Below, in pieces: positions 14,190 to 20,537 of a stretch of DNA of 23,466 nt; position 1 is the first letter of the stretch; every line of letters begins with the position of its first letter. The translations under genes and the position numbers were made by a program. This stretch comes from a virus: the IMG/VR virus record IMGVR_UViG_3300042147_000032, positions 1 through 23,466 of that record; one strand, written 5' to 3'. The notes below the pieces were generated by a model that had not been told where the DNA came from, ran no database searches, and saw only the letters and a list, made by a program, of their open reading frames with translations.

Positions 14190-15624
14190 TCGGGATTACC
14201 TCATCGTCGTCCAGGTCGGGACCGGGGTGCTCGGTTTCCAGTTCGTCGCGGATCTGGTCGTCTGTCTTCTCGGGATCAATCACACCTCGATCGCGCAGGT
14301 ACTGCCAGAAGTCGCCCGCCGGCAGCTTGCCGCCTTGCACTGCGTTGAACAGCGCTGCCAGGATCGTTGCGTCCAGAGTGATCTGGCTGAAGTCCTGATT
14401 GAGCTTGTAGAGCGTCTCGCCCGTCGCATTCACGAACTCCGCCATCCAGACCAGGCACTGGCTGTAAGCCTCGCTGACGTTACTGACGATCAGCGAAAGG
14501 ACGCTATGTTCGGCGGCGCTGTCGTTGTCAGCCTGGGTTGCAGTTTTCACCGCGCTGCCTCGCTCGATTAATCGGGCGCCGAGCGACACCATGTCCTCTT
14601 TCTTGGCGTCCATAGCCTCTTTGACGAGCGTGTTCGGCTCAGGCTGAGCAAAGCCACACGAACCATTGGCAGGAAGCGTCAGCGGAGCCCGCGAGCCCAC
14701 ATAAATGCCGTTCGCTTCTAGGTGATCGCGCCAAGCCTCATCGAGACCGGAAATCCAGAATTGCGGCTGACCAGAGAACCACACCGAATCTTCATAGTCC
14801 GCGCTATTGCAGTAATGACCGATGTTGAGCACTGCCATGTCGTACAGCGGCGAATCGTCGATGCTGGTGTCGTTGTTCTCGCTGCCGAGGAACTGGAACG
14901 GGATCAGTTTCCACGGTTGACCAACTCCATTCAACGGCGTGAAAGGCGCGGTGATCATTGATGTTTCGCTGCTGCCCTCTTGCCAGACTTCCTGCGTGTA
15001 GATGCCGGCTTCGTCCAGTCGCAGCACTCGATATTGCACAACCTTTTCACTACCGAAGCCGTCATCGGTATCGATGTCCACTTCCTCGCGCAAGACGACC
15101 AGGCTCAGCAGATGCTGACCACCGAACTTGCGCGTTTTCCAGTTCCTGATGGACTCGGCCGTGTAGCTGGCAATGCTCGCACGGGCTCGACCCGCCTGCT
15201 CGTCAGCCTTGCTCACAGTACCAGCCTTCACGGCGGCGTAATCCACCAGCAACCCGTGACGACCAACTTCGAGCAGGTGTCCGATCACCGATTGCGATTG
15301 CTGGTAAACGCTCACGCCCTGCCCGTCGATGTCCTTCGACACATAGTCGAGAGCGCCCGGAACGGTCAGTGTTGGCCAGGTGCGGAACACTGCGCCGACC
15401 AGACTGTGTTTCGTCCGGCCGGTGGCGTTGTAGAACACGGCGCGCTGCTTGTAGCCCTTGTACCGCTCAATGTTCTCCTGGCTGATATCGTGCGGATTCG
15501 GCTTCGGCAGATAAACGTCGCCTCGGGCTTTGACTGTTTCGGAGCCCTTGCACACATCGCGCACCAGCCGCCAACGGGACTGTGCCGCGTCGTATTCCGG
15601 GCGGGTATAGGTGACGTCTGCCAT
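14164..15624 (-). CDS. Portal protein (DUF4055-type)
   Basis: This 486-residue protein follows terL and belongs to the DUF4055 group of siphovirus portals. Features include an N-terminal VTYTRPEYDAAQSRWRLVRD segment, YKQRAVFYNATGRTKHSLVG, the SVIGHLLEVGRHGLLVDYA helix typical of portal clips and wings, and a long C-terminal alpha region (LGARLIERGSAVKTATQADND and AYSQCLVWMAEFVNATGE). The acidic tail ends DDDEVIPNGGQPGNP. It would form the dodecameric DNA channel at one capsid vertex. Its ATG overlaps the terL stop (TAATG), so translation is coupled. Confidence 0.92.
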   Translation of the reverse strand: MADVTYTRPEYDAAQSRWRLVRDVCKGSETVKARGDVYLPKPNPHDISQENIERYKGYKQRAVFYNATGRTKHSLVGAVFRTWPTLTVPGALDYVSKDIDGQGVSVYQQSQSVIGHLLEVGRHGLLVDYAAVKAGTVSKADEQAGRARASIASYTAESIRNWKTRKFGGQHLLSLVVLREEVDIDTDDGFGSEKVVQYRVLRLDEAGIYTQEVWQEGSSETSMITAPFTPLNGVGQPWKLIPFQFLGSENNDTSIDDSPLYDMAVLNIGHYCNSADYEDSVWFSGQPQFWISGLDEAWRDHLEANGIYVGSRAPLTLPANGSCGFAQPEPNTLVKEAMDAKKEDMVSLGARLIERGSAVKTATQADNDSAAEHSVLSLIVSNVSEAYSQCLVWMAEFVNATGETLYKLNQDFSQITLDATILAALFNAVQGGKLPAGDFWQYLRDRGVIDPEKTDDQIRDELETEHPGPDLDDDEVIPNGGQPGNP

Positions 15625-17111
15625 TAGCGTGCGAATCCCATTTTGATTGATTTAACCGGCTTCCTTGCGCTCTTGGCGACAGCGAAGTACCGGAATCCGT
15701 CGGAGCCGTGAGACGTCCAGTCGTGAAGCGGTTTGTCTTTCCAGCAACCGCGTTTGTCGTCCCACTCCTTGCGATAGTTCTCAAGGCAGGCGATCCCTTC
15801 CTCGCATTTGGATTCGTCGAATGCGCACTTGGGCAGGATCTCGCGAGCCTGCTCAATACCGTCGTTGACGCCGAGTTTGGGAACGACTTGAAACGTCATG
15901 CAGTATTTCTGCCCGTCGATCTCGTAGCCCTCGCGGGCGAGTTCACGCCGGGTCTTTGCATCACTGCCGAACTCACGGTTATCAATGTCGTGCGGCCCCC
16001 AATGCTCGGAATAGGTGTAACCCTTGTCCTTGAGCACCTTCATGTAATGCCGCAGGCCTTCTCCCGAGTTCTCGTAGTAGTCGATGATGTGAAACTCTTC
16101 GCCGACCTGACGCACGAACCAGATCGCCGTGGAGTCTCCGACGCCGATGTCCCAGAAAGTCATCACCGGAAGATGACTGTTGCTCGGCAGCACACCTACA
16201 CGCTGACTGGCGTAGAGCTTGGTGAACTGCTGGGCGTAATACGCGCCTTCGATCGACTGCTGGAAGGCTTCGGACGGTATCGACGGGTATTCCCGCTTCA
16301 TGTCCGAGCCGAGCGTCTTTTCCTTTGCTGCGTACCAGGCGCACTGACCGGGATTCGTGGCGATGCCGTGCTTGGCGGCCAACTCGTTGAAGTAGTCGGT
16401 CAGGCGCTGCGGAACGACCGCATCGGTGGGATCAAGCCAGTAAGCCTTGTTCTTCCACCAGGAGAAGAAAAAGAACTTCCAATCCAGTAGGCCCAAGGGT
16501 GCGCCGGAAAGCTGTTGTTTCTCGGCGCTCTGCGAGTAATCGAAGAAGTACCCCGCCCGCCCTTCAGCCGTTGATTCGATCGTGACGAAGCAGTCGGTGG
16601 CCACGGCCTCGAAGGCGCCAGTGACAATTTCCCGGGCCTTGTGCGGAAACTTGGCGCAGATCTTCCCGAACTCGGACACATGCAGATAACGCAGTGTGCC
16701 GCCCCGGAAGGACGTAGAAACGTATATCGAGCCGCCCTTGCTGAACACCAGCTCGCTGGCGGCGTCGTTGCTTGCGGGGTTGGCTGCACGAATCTCTTTC
16801 GGCAGGTTGTCGTAGGCGTACTTCACCTTCTCCCGGAACAGGCGCTTGGCGTCGTTCAGGGTGTGGGCGATCAGTGCGCACTTGGCCGACTCAAACAGAG
16901 CCGCGTCCAGCTGGATGATGCAGCACTCGGTGGTGAAGCCGAGCTGACGAGCCTTCAGGATGATGTTCCGGGTGTGCATCCCGTCGAAGTATTCGATCTG
17001 CTCGTCCGTCATTCGAAACCGGACTTTCTTCCCCTGCTTGTCGGTGATGAAGTAGAGGTTGTTCAGGCGCCATCGCTTATCCCGGAGCAGCTTCAAGTGC
17101 TCGGGCTTCAT
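15624..17111 (-). CDS. terL: Terminase large subunit
   Basis: This 495-residue protein carries all expected motifs of a headful or cos-type packaging motor. The ATPase domain has a Walker A-like KARQLGFTT (53-61), Walker B YLHVSEFG with Glu147, and a coupling motif EST (179-181). The RNase H-like nuclease has Asp321 in FWDIG, Asp375 in PHDID and Asp471 in HGSDGFRYFA. The ATPase pumps DNA through the portal and the nuclease cuts concatemers. The gene starts two bases after terS and overlaps the portal start. The length is normal and no residue seems missing. Confidence 0.95.
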   Translation of the reverse strand: MKPEHLKLLRDKRWRLNNLYFITDKQGKKVRFRMTDEQIEYFDGMHTRNIILKARQLGFTTECCIIQLDAALFESAKCALIAHTLNDAKRLFREKVKYAYDNLPKEIRAANPASNDAASELVFSKGGSIYVSTSFRGGTLRYLHVSEFGKICAKFPHKAREIVTGAFEAVATDCFVTIESTAEGRAGYFFDYSQSAEKQQLSGAPLGLLDWKFFFFSWWKNKAYWLDPTDAVVPQRLTDYFNELAAKHGIATNPGQCAWYAAKEKTLGSDMKREYPSIPSEAFQQSIEGAYYAQQFTKLYASQRVGVLPSNSHLPVMTFWDIGVGDSTAIWFVRQVGEEFHIIDYYENSGEGLRHYMKVLKDKGYTYSEHWGPHDIDNREFGSDAKTRRELAREGYEIDGQKYCMTFQVVPKLGVNDGIEQAREILPKCAFDESKCEEGIACLENYRKEWDDKRGCWKDKPLHDWTSHGSDGFRYFAVAKSARKPVKSIKMGFAR

Positions 17112-17112
17112 G

Positions 17113-17721
17113 TCAGGCTTCCTTCGATAGATCGTCCATCAGCTTCGAGAGCTCATCGGCATCGTTGCCGGCAGTTTTGGTGTCGAGGTCGTAGGCTTGG
17201 CGCTCCAGGGAGATCAGGGTCTTCAGCGTCTCGGCCATTTCCTTCATCGTCTTGGAGCGACCTGGTAGATCGATGATTTTCTGGTACAGATCGTTGCGTT
17301 TGTCCTGCCCGTTGTCGTCCTCGGAGCGCATCAGCTCGCCCAGTTCTTCGAACAGGTGCCGGTTATCGGTCAAACCTTCGAGCTCATCCAGCAACTTGTT
17401 CGTGAGGCGACGGCCCCGGGAAATGTCGCCACGGTGAGCCATGCGGATGCTTGCAATTACCTCGGCGTTGACCTCGATGATCTCCCGCTCGGTATCCGCT
17501 GTTTTGGTGGATACCTGAGTGGATACCGTGCGCTTGGATACCAGTGCGTCGGCCTTGGCCTTGATCTTTGCCTTGAGGTCTCGCTCCCACCCATCCCGTT
17601 TAGCACGCTTGTTGATTGCGCCGTGGGTGATGCCTTGGGCTGATGCGATCTCACGGATGGAAAGCAATCCGGCCCGGTAGGCTCGTTCGATCGCCTCCCA
17701 GTCGGGTTGCTTTGTTGTCAT
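17113..17721 (-). CDS. terS: Terminase small subunit
   Basis: This 202-residue protein has an N-terminal helix-turn-helix (WEAIERAYRAGLLSIREIAS followed by AQGITHGAINKRAKRDGWER), then a basic linker (LKAKIKAKADALVSKR), central helices for oligomerisation and a charged C-terminal helix rich in Asp and Lys. This is the usual layout of DNA-recognition terminase subunits that select the packaging site and stimulate TerL. The ATG at 17721 has only a weak ribosome binding site. It is divergent from the plus-strand gene at 17798. The packaging site itself may lie in or near this gene, but I cannot mark it. Confidence 0.88.
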   Translation of the reverse strand: MTTKQPDWEAIERAYRAGLLSIREIASAQGITHGAINKRAKRDGWERDLKAKIKAKADALVSKRTVSTQVSTKTADTEREIIEVNAEVIASIRMAHRGDISRGRRLTNKLLDELEGLTDNRHLFEELGELMRSEDDNGQDKRNDLYQKIIDLPGRSKTMKEMAETLKTLISLERQAYDLDTKTAGNDADELSKLMDDLSKEA

Positions 17722-17737
17722 GGGGATTCTCAGAGGC

Positions 17738-17766
17738 TTGAAACAATGGCCTGTTGCCGGTATTGG
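17738..17766 (+). promoter_or_regulatory. Possible promoter of the 64-residue plus-strand gene
   Basis: TTGAAA (17738-17743), a 17-base spacer and TATTGG (17761-17766) lie 31 bases upstream of the ATG at 17798 in the divergent gap from terS. The -35 is good (5 of 6) and the -10 is poor (3 of 6). Confidence 0.35.
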
Positions 17767-17797
17767 TAGCGATCAACTCACCAGCAAGGAGAGCAAC

Positions 17798-17992
17798 ATG
17801 GCAATTTTGGACTACGTGAAGTACGAAAATGGCTCCGACTCCGACAAACGCGTACTAGCAGTCAACGCAGCACTTGAACTCATCTCGGTCCGAATCGGGG
17901 CTACATCTCCAAACGGGAACCACTTGGATACGGAACTAGGAAGGCTCTCGGGCTATGCCGACCAGATCCAGGCAGCACTGAAAGTTAAGTGA
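17798..17992 (+). CDS. Unknown 64-residue protein, reverse-oriented
   Basis: The ATG at 17798 has a strong AAGGAGA ribosome binding site six bases upstream; the earlier in-frame ATG at 17720 overlaps the terS start and has none. The product starts MAILDYVKYENGSDSDKR and ends QIQAALKVK. It is helical and near-neutral, with no signal peptide, membrane segment or cysteine. It faces the terS gene back to back and converges on the small-gene cluster, separated from it by an 8-bp hairpin. Because it runs against the late operon it would be transcribed from its own promoter. I do not recognise the family. Confidence 0.7.
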   Translation: MAILDYVKYENGSDSDKRVLAVNAALELISVRIGATSPNGNHLDTELGRLSGYADQIQAALKVK

Positions 17993-17999
17993 TCCATCC

Positions 18000-18021
18000 G
18001 TGCCGCACTCACCTGCGGCAC
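18000..18021. terminator. Bidirectional hairpin between convergent genes
   Basis: GTGCCGCA, loop CTCACC, TGCGGCAC form a perfect 8-bp stem in the 31-bp gap between two convergent genes (stops at 17992 and 18024). No U-run lies on either side, so termination would be weak or factor-assisted. Confidence 0.5.
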
Positions 18022-18023
18022 AC

Positions 18024-18278
18024 CTACCCTTCCCCGCCATCCAGCAGCACATCAATCAGCTTCTGCTCACCCAGGCGCATAGCAGCCAAGCACTGCAGGT
18101 CGCCGCACTTTGGCCCCAACCCGAACACTGTGACCTCGCCTTTTGGGCCGATCATGGATAGAGCACCAACAGTACAATCCGGATGCTCACCGGCATCGAG
18201 ATCATCAGCAATCTTGCGCAGAGTCTTGGCGGCGTCACGCCAACCCTCACGCTTGAACTCAACGAGTTTGGCTGTCAT
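18024..18278 (-). CDS. Unknown 84-residue phage protein
   Basis: The start at 18278 (MTAKLVEFKREGWRDAAKTL) has AAGGTG upstream and overlaps the previous stop by four bases; an in-frame GTG at 18299 is less likely. The product has an N-terminal amphipathic helix rich in Lys and Asp, then the motif EHPDCTVGALSMIGPKG, the short strand EVTVFGLGPKCGDLQ and a closing helix with MRLGEQKLIDVLL. The two cysteines in CGDLQC lie close together. Similar small proteins occur next to phage lysis and packaging genes, but I cannot assign a role. It is the last of three overlapping small genes between holin and terS. Confidence 0.75.
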   Translation of the reverse strand: MTAKLVEFKREGWRDAAKTLRKIADDLDAGEHPDCTVGALSMIGPKGEVTVFGLGPKCGDLQCLAAMRLGEQKLIDVLLDGGEG

Positions 18279-18463
18279 GCCGTCACCTTCTGGAGCCACT
18301 CTTCAATGATCCGGCGCAGCACTGGCTCGGTCAGGATGATTGAAGGCTTGTCACCGGCGATCACTGAGCGCACCAACGCATGGGGGATGACGTGAGTGCC
18401 GTCACTCGCCACGACCATCAGGTGCGGTCGATGATCAGCAATTTCGTGGATGTCCGCAGTCAT
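18275..18463 (-). CDS. Unknown 62-residue phage protein
   Basis: This small gene overlaps both neighbours by four bases (ATGA), strong support for a translated, coupled frame. The product opens MTADIHEIADHRPHLMVVAS, then a beta segment (THVIPHALVRSVIAG, then KPSIILTEPVLRRIIEEWL) and ends in a helix. It has no transmembrane or signal segment and no motif I can name. It could bind nucleic acid or partner proteins, but nothing in the sequence proves it. Confidence 0.72.
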   Translation of the reverse strand: MTADIHEIADHRPHLMVVASDGTHVIPHALVRSVIAGDKPSIILTEPVLRRIIEEWLQKVTA

Positions 18464-18651
18464 TGGCTCACCATGATGTTGGTCTGCACCTGGGCGTGCC
18501 CGTGCAGGAGAGATACGACTAAGCCCTGAGGCAGGCCGGCAGCCTTGGCAGCATCAATCGCTTTGGCGAGGGCGCTGTCCAGATCGGTGACTGCCTTGTT
18601 GATGGCCGGGCTCAGCGGCAATGCGTGATGCAGGCGGGTGACGTTGGTCAT
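18460..18651 (-). CDS. Unknown 63-residue phage protein
   Basis: The start at 18651 (MTNVTRLHHALPLSPAINKA) is chosen for GGAG seven bases upstream; the frame is open further upstream, but that part overlaps the holin gene. The rest is a helix with alternating Ala, Lys and Asp (DLDSALAKAIDAAKAAGL) and a C-terminal PQGLVVSLLHGHAQVQ segment. It starts 54 bases after the holin stop, where an endolysin would often lie, but it is far too short and has no catalytic or membrane motif. The function is unknown. Confidence 0.72.
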   Translation of the reverse strand: MTNVTRLHHALPLSPAINKAVTDLDSALAKAIDAAKAAGLPQGLVVSLLHGHAQVQTNIMVSQ

Positions 18652-18704
18652 GCTGAACTCCAGTGTCGCGACACAATTTTCTGATTCGCGAAACGTGTCG
18701 CGGA

Positions 18705-19040
18705 CTACTGACCAGCCCCACGGGTGGGGAATCTGATCTCGGCAATCCGATCTGCAATGTCGGCCAGCTTCTTTACTCCCAGGAAGCCAATGAACACACC
18801 GGCGGCTGTCGCAAGGTTTTGAGGTAGACCGAAGTATTCGAGGACCGGGATCAACCCAATGGTGATCAGTGTGCAAATCGCCGCTTCGAGCAATGCCTGA
18901 CGACGAGTCCCCCCTCCGTAGATGATCCTGATGCCGGCCATTAGGGCAGAAAGACCAGCAGCATAAAGAGTCGGTGAATGCTGACTCAGCCATGCAAGCA
19001 CGATGAGCCAGGTTTCTGGTTTGTCTGGCATGTTTGGCAT
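18705..19040 (-). CDS. Holin, lambda S family
   Basis: The start at 19040 lies eight bases after GGGAGGG; the frame is open further upstream without a site. The 111-residue product has three membrane segments (about 23-41, 49-68 and 75-90). Its C-terminal half follows lambda S closely in pattern: a Leu/Ile-rich helix, EYFGLPQNLATAAGVFIGFLG, then a charged tail with ADRIAEIRFPTRG. Lambda-type holins accumulate in the inner membrane and open large holes at a set time, releasing endolysin. A second Met at position 4 leaves room for a dual start, but unlike lambda no Lys separates the two, so an antiholin form is not supported. Confidence 0.88.
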   Translation of the reverse strand: MPNMPDKPETWLIVLAWLSQHSPTLYAAGLSALMAGIRIIYGGGTRRQALLEAAICTLITIGLIPVLEYFGLPQNLATAAGVFIGFLGVKKLADIADRIAEIRFPTRGAGQ

Positions 19041-19123
19041 CCGGATGTCCCTCCCTTTCGGGGAGCGAAGTAGATCCGGCCCCAGCAGCACTCCCAGCTC
19101 GGAGCAATGGGTGTGGTGGAGCC

Positions 19124-19153
19124 GAAAACGAAAGCCCCGACCAATGTCGAGGC
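19124..19153 (-). terminator. Intrinsic terminator upstream of holin
   Basis: In the minus-strand transcript GCCTCGAC, loop ATTG, GTCGGGGC make an 8-bp stem (one G-U) followed by TTTCGTTTTC. It lies between hicAB and the holin gene, so late transcripts reaching the holin must pass it. It resembles the terminator at 20105-20131 in sequence. Confidence 0.75.
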
Positions 19154-19175
19154 GCTAGACCAAATAAAACAAAAA

Positions 19176-19205
19176 TGTTGTATTAACACAAAAGTGTTGT
19201 AGAAT
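19176..19205 (+). promoter_or_regulatory. hicAB promoter and operator
   Basis: TTGTAT (19178-19183), 16 bases and TAGAAT (19200-19205) form a promoter 28 bases before the hicA ATG. Two dyads share an arm across it: TGTT-N5-AACA (19176-19188) and AACAC-N4-GTGTT (19185-19198). The second lies between -35 and -10, where the HicB or HicAB complex would block polymerase. Autoregulation is known for the family. Confidence 0.65.
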
Positions 19206-19233
19206 GGACTCATCCAAACAACGAGGCGAGGTG

Positions 19234-19413
19234 ATGAAGTTCAGCGAGTTCAGACGATGGTTGAAGGCCCAAGGGGTGACCTTCGAAGCAGGCAAAGGAA
19301 GCCACTTCAAAGTCACCGCCCCAAACGGCAACAGGACAACCTTCGCGGATCACGGTAGCAAGGAAATGCCAGAACCGACCCGCAAGGCGATCATTAAACA
19401 ACTGGGGCTCTGA
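19234..19413 (+). CDS. hicA: HicA toxin (mRNA interferase)
   Basis: This 59-residue protein has the complete HicA fold: MKFSEFRRWLKAQGVTFEAG, the active-site motif KGSHFKV with His24, the strand RTTFADHG and the closing PEPTRKAIIKQLGL helix. HicA is a ribosome-independent mRNA endonuclease that binds RNA through a double-stranded RNA-binding-like fold, with the histidine essential. The start at 19234 has a GAGG/GAGGTG site; an upstream in-frame ATG at 19204 overlaps the -10 region and is not used. hicB follows after 51 bases. The pair lies on the plus strand, opposite to the late operon, flanked by minus-strand terminators. Confidence 0.93.
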   Translation: MKFSEFRRWLKAQGVTFEAGKGSHFKVTAPNGNRTTFADHGSKEMPEPTRKAIIKQLGL

Positions 19414-19420
19414 GAGCCCC
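19404..19420 (+). other. Hairpin with the hicA stop codon in its loop
   Basis: GGGGCTC, loop TGA, GAGCCCC form a perfect 7-bp GC-rich hairpin whose three-base loop is exactly the hicA stop codon (19411-19413). Only a TT follows, so it is a poor terminator. It may protect or attenuate the message between toxin and antitoxin. Confidence 0.6.
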
Positions 19421-19464
19421 TTCACCACATCTGAATGCTGGACCATCACCTCCGAGGAGTGACC

Positions 19465-19890
19465 ATGTACGACTATGCAATCCGCTTTGAAGAAGATGAT
19501 GGACCAGGTGTCGCCGTCTTCTGCCGAGACCTGCCGCAACTAAACAGCTATGGCGATGACCGAGAGCACGCTATCAGCGAAGCCCTGGACGCGATCGAAT
19601 CTACTCTTTCACTCTATGTCGACGAGCGTCGCGCCATTCCGACAGCATCTGCACCACTGGACGGTGAACACGTTGTTTACTTGCCAGCGGTAACCGTGGC
19701 GAAGATCGCGCTGTGGAACACCATGATGGAGCGGGATATGCGCAAGGCAGATTTGTGTCGGTTACTCGGTGTGCACCAGGCCCAGGGCGATCGTCTGGTC
19801 GACTTCCTGCACACATCGAAAATGGAACAACTGGAAAATGCTTTGGCTGCTCTCGGCAAGCGTCTTTCGGTATCTGTCGAGGCAGCCTGA
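19465..19890 (+). CDS. hicB: HicB antitoxin with C-terminal DNA-binding domain
   Basis: This 141-residue protein starts at 19465 after a strong GAGGAG site six bases upstream; an upstream in-frame ATG at 19435 lacks one. The N-terminal partial RNase H fold is typical of HicB: YDYAIRFEEDDGPGVAVFCRD, LPQLNSYGDD, then the helix HAISEALDAIESTLSLYVDE. The C-terminal part (about residues 90-135) carries a helix-turn-helix, RKADLCRLLGVHQAQGDRLV followed by a dimer helix. HicB binds and blocks HicA through the N-domain and represses the operon through the HTH. The stronger ribosome binding site than hicA fits an excess of antitoxin. Confidence 0.93.
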   Translation: MYDYAIRFEEDDGPGVAVFCRDLPQLNSYGDDREHAISEALDAIESTLSLYVDERRAIPTASAPLDGEHVVYLPAVTVAKIALWNTMMERDMRKADLCRLLGVHQAQGDRLVDFLHTSKMEQLENALAALGKRLSVSVEAA

Positions 19891-20104
19891 ATGGGTGCGA
19901 GGGTCTTTCCCCTCCGTCCGCCAAGGACCGTCCCAGCGTCGACGCCCCATTGCATCGATCTCGCGGATCCAGTCTCGCGCCGCCCTGGAGCATGTACGGC
20001 CAAGGTGCGCGGGCTGCCGGTGTTGATTCCGTACGTCGCACTATCCGGCTATCGACGTCCAGGCCTTCCCAAGGATTGCCCTGGCTACAGGTGAATTTGA
20101 GGCA
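19891..20104. other. Gap after hicB without a supported gene
   Basis: These 214 bases lie between hicB and a minus-strand terminator. Several frames are open in the GC-rich part, but none has a good ribosome binding site together with a protein-like composition. A short plus-strand run ending SHYPAIDVQAF and LATGEFEA before a TAA at about 20106 looks somewhat protein-like but follows a TGA with no start. It could be a decayed gene end. Confidence 0.4.
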
Positions 20105-20131
20105 TAAAAAAGCCCCGCACTTGGCGAGGCT
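20105..20131 (-). terminator. Intrinsic terminator after the secreted small protein
   Basis: In the minus-strand transcript AGCCTCGC, loop CAAGT, GCGGGGCT make an 8-bp stem (one G-U) that runs into TTTTTT. It lies 19 bases after the stop of the 87-residue secreted protein and just downstream of hicB in the opposite direction. Confidence 0.85.
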
Positions 20132-20149
20132 CAGAATATTGTTCAACGA

Positions 20150-20413
20150 TTATGTCGATCGAGCAAACGAGTTCCACTCTTCAATAGCGTCATCGGCCGC
20201 TGAGTTGTGTTTTCGAATGGCATCCTGCTGCTCCTCTACGAAGTCAGTTATGCAGGTTTTGTATTCATCCACATCCGCCCGGAACTGATCGCGCTCGTAT
20301 TGATTTTGAAATTCGTAGGGAACGTCTGGCTGATTACAGTCATGCGAGGGCTCAATCGTGTCGGCAAGTGCCAACGGCGAGAGCAACAGTCCGAGAAGTA
20401 AGAAAATTCGCAT
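20150..20413 (-). CDS. Small secreted protein, unknown function
   Basis: The start at 20413 gives 87 residues beginning MRIFLLLGLLLSPLALADT, a clear Sec signal peptide with probable cleavage after ALA. An upstream in-frame start overlaps the terminator hairpin and is unlikely. The mature part is acidic and helical: a CNQPDVPYEFQNQYERDQF segment, then DEYKTCITDFVEEQQDAIRK and AADDAIEEWNSF. Its two cysteines could form a disulfide in the periplasm. It has a close AAAGGA site. It is isolated between two intrinsic terminators at the head of the late region. A lysis or envelope role is possible, but no lipobox or spanin-like pair is present. Confidence 0.72.
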   Translation of the reverse strand: MRIFLLLGLLLSPLALADTIEPSHDCNQPDVPYEFQNQYERDQFRADVDEYKTCITDFVEEQQDAIRKHNSAADDAIEEWNSFARST

Positions 20414-20431
20414 CTTCCTTTGCCTCACATG

Positions 20432-20455
20432 AAAAAGCCCGACTTCATGCCGGGC
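20432..20455 (-). terminator. Intrinsic terminator at the head of the late region
   Basis: In the minus-strand transcript GCCCGGC, loop ATGAA, GTCGGGC pair over 7 bp (one G-U) and run into TTTTTC. It is 83 bases downstream of the 223-residue gene and just upstream of the secreted-protein gene, the position of lambda tR'. Confidence 0.8.
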
Positions 20456-20537
20456 CTTACTGTGCAACCTCAACGCGCAAGATCGACAGGATGAGCAAAT
20501 GCTCTCTCACTTTCTCACTCAATGCAATGGCTATTTG
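20456..20537 (-). other. Expected late promoter region
   Basis: This gap between the candidate antiterminator gene and the first late terminator is where lambda-like phages place pR' and qut. I see a GAGCA-TT-TGCTC dyad (20492-20503) but no convincing -35/-10 pair. Confidence 0.3.

Noticed and set aside
19031-19040. Dual-start holin/antiholin motif (Met1 and Met4)
   Set aside because: The spacing recalls lambda S, but the extra residues Pro-Asn add no positive charge and no control hairpin is evident, so an antiholin form is not supported.
19601-20146. Minus-strand open frames crossing hicB and the gap after it
   Set aside because: They overlap hicB antisense and have Arg/Pro-rich shadow composition with no ribosome binding site. 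The small gap remains unexplained.
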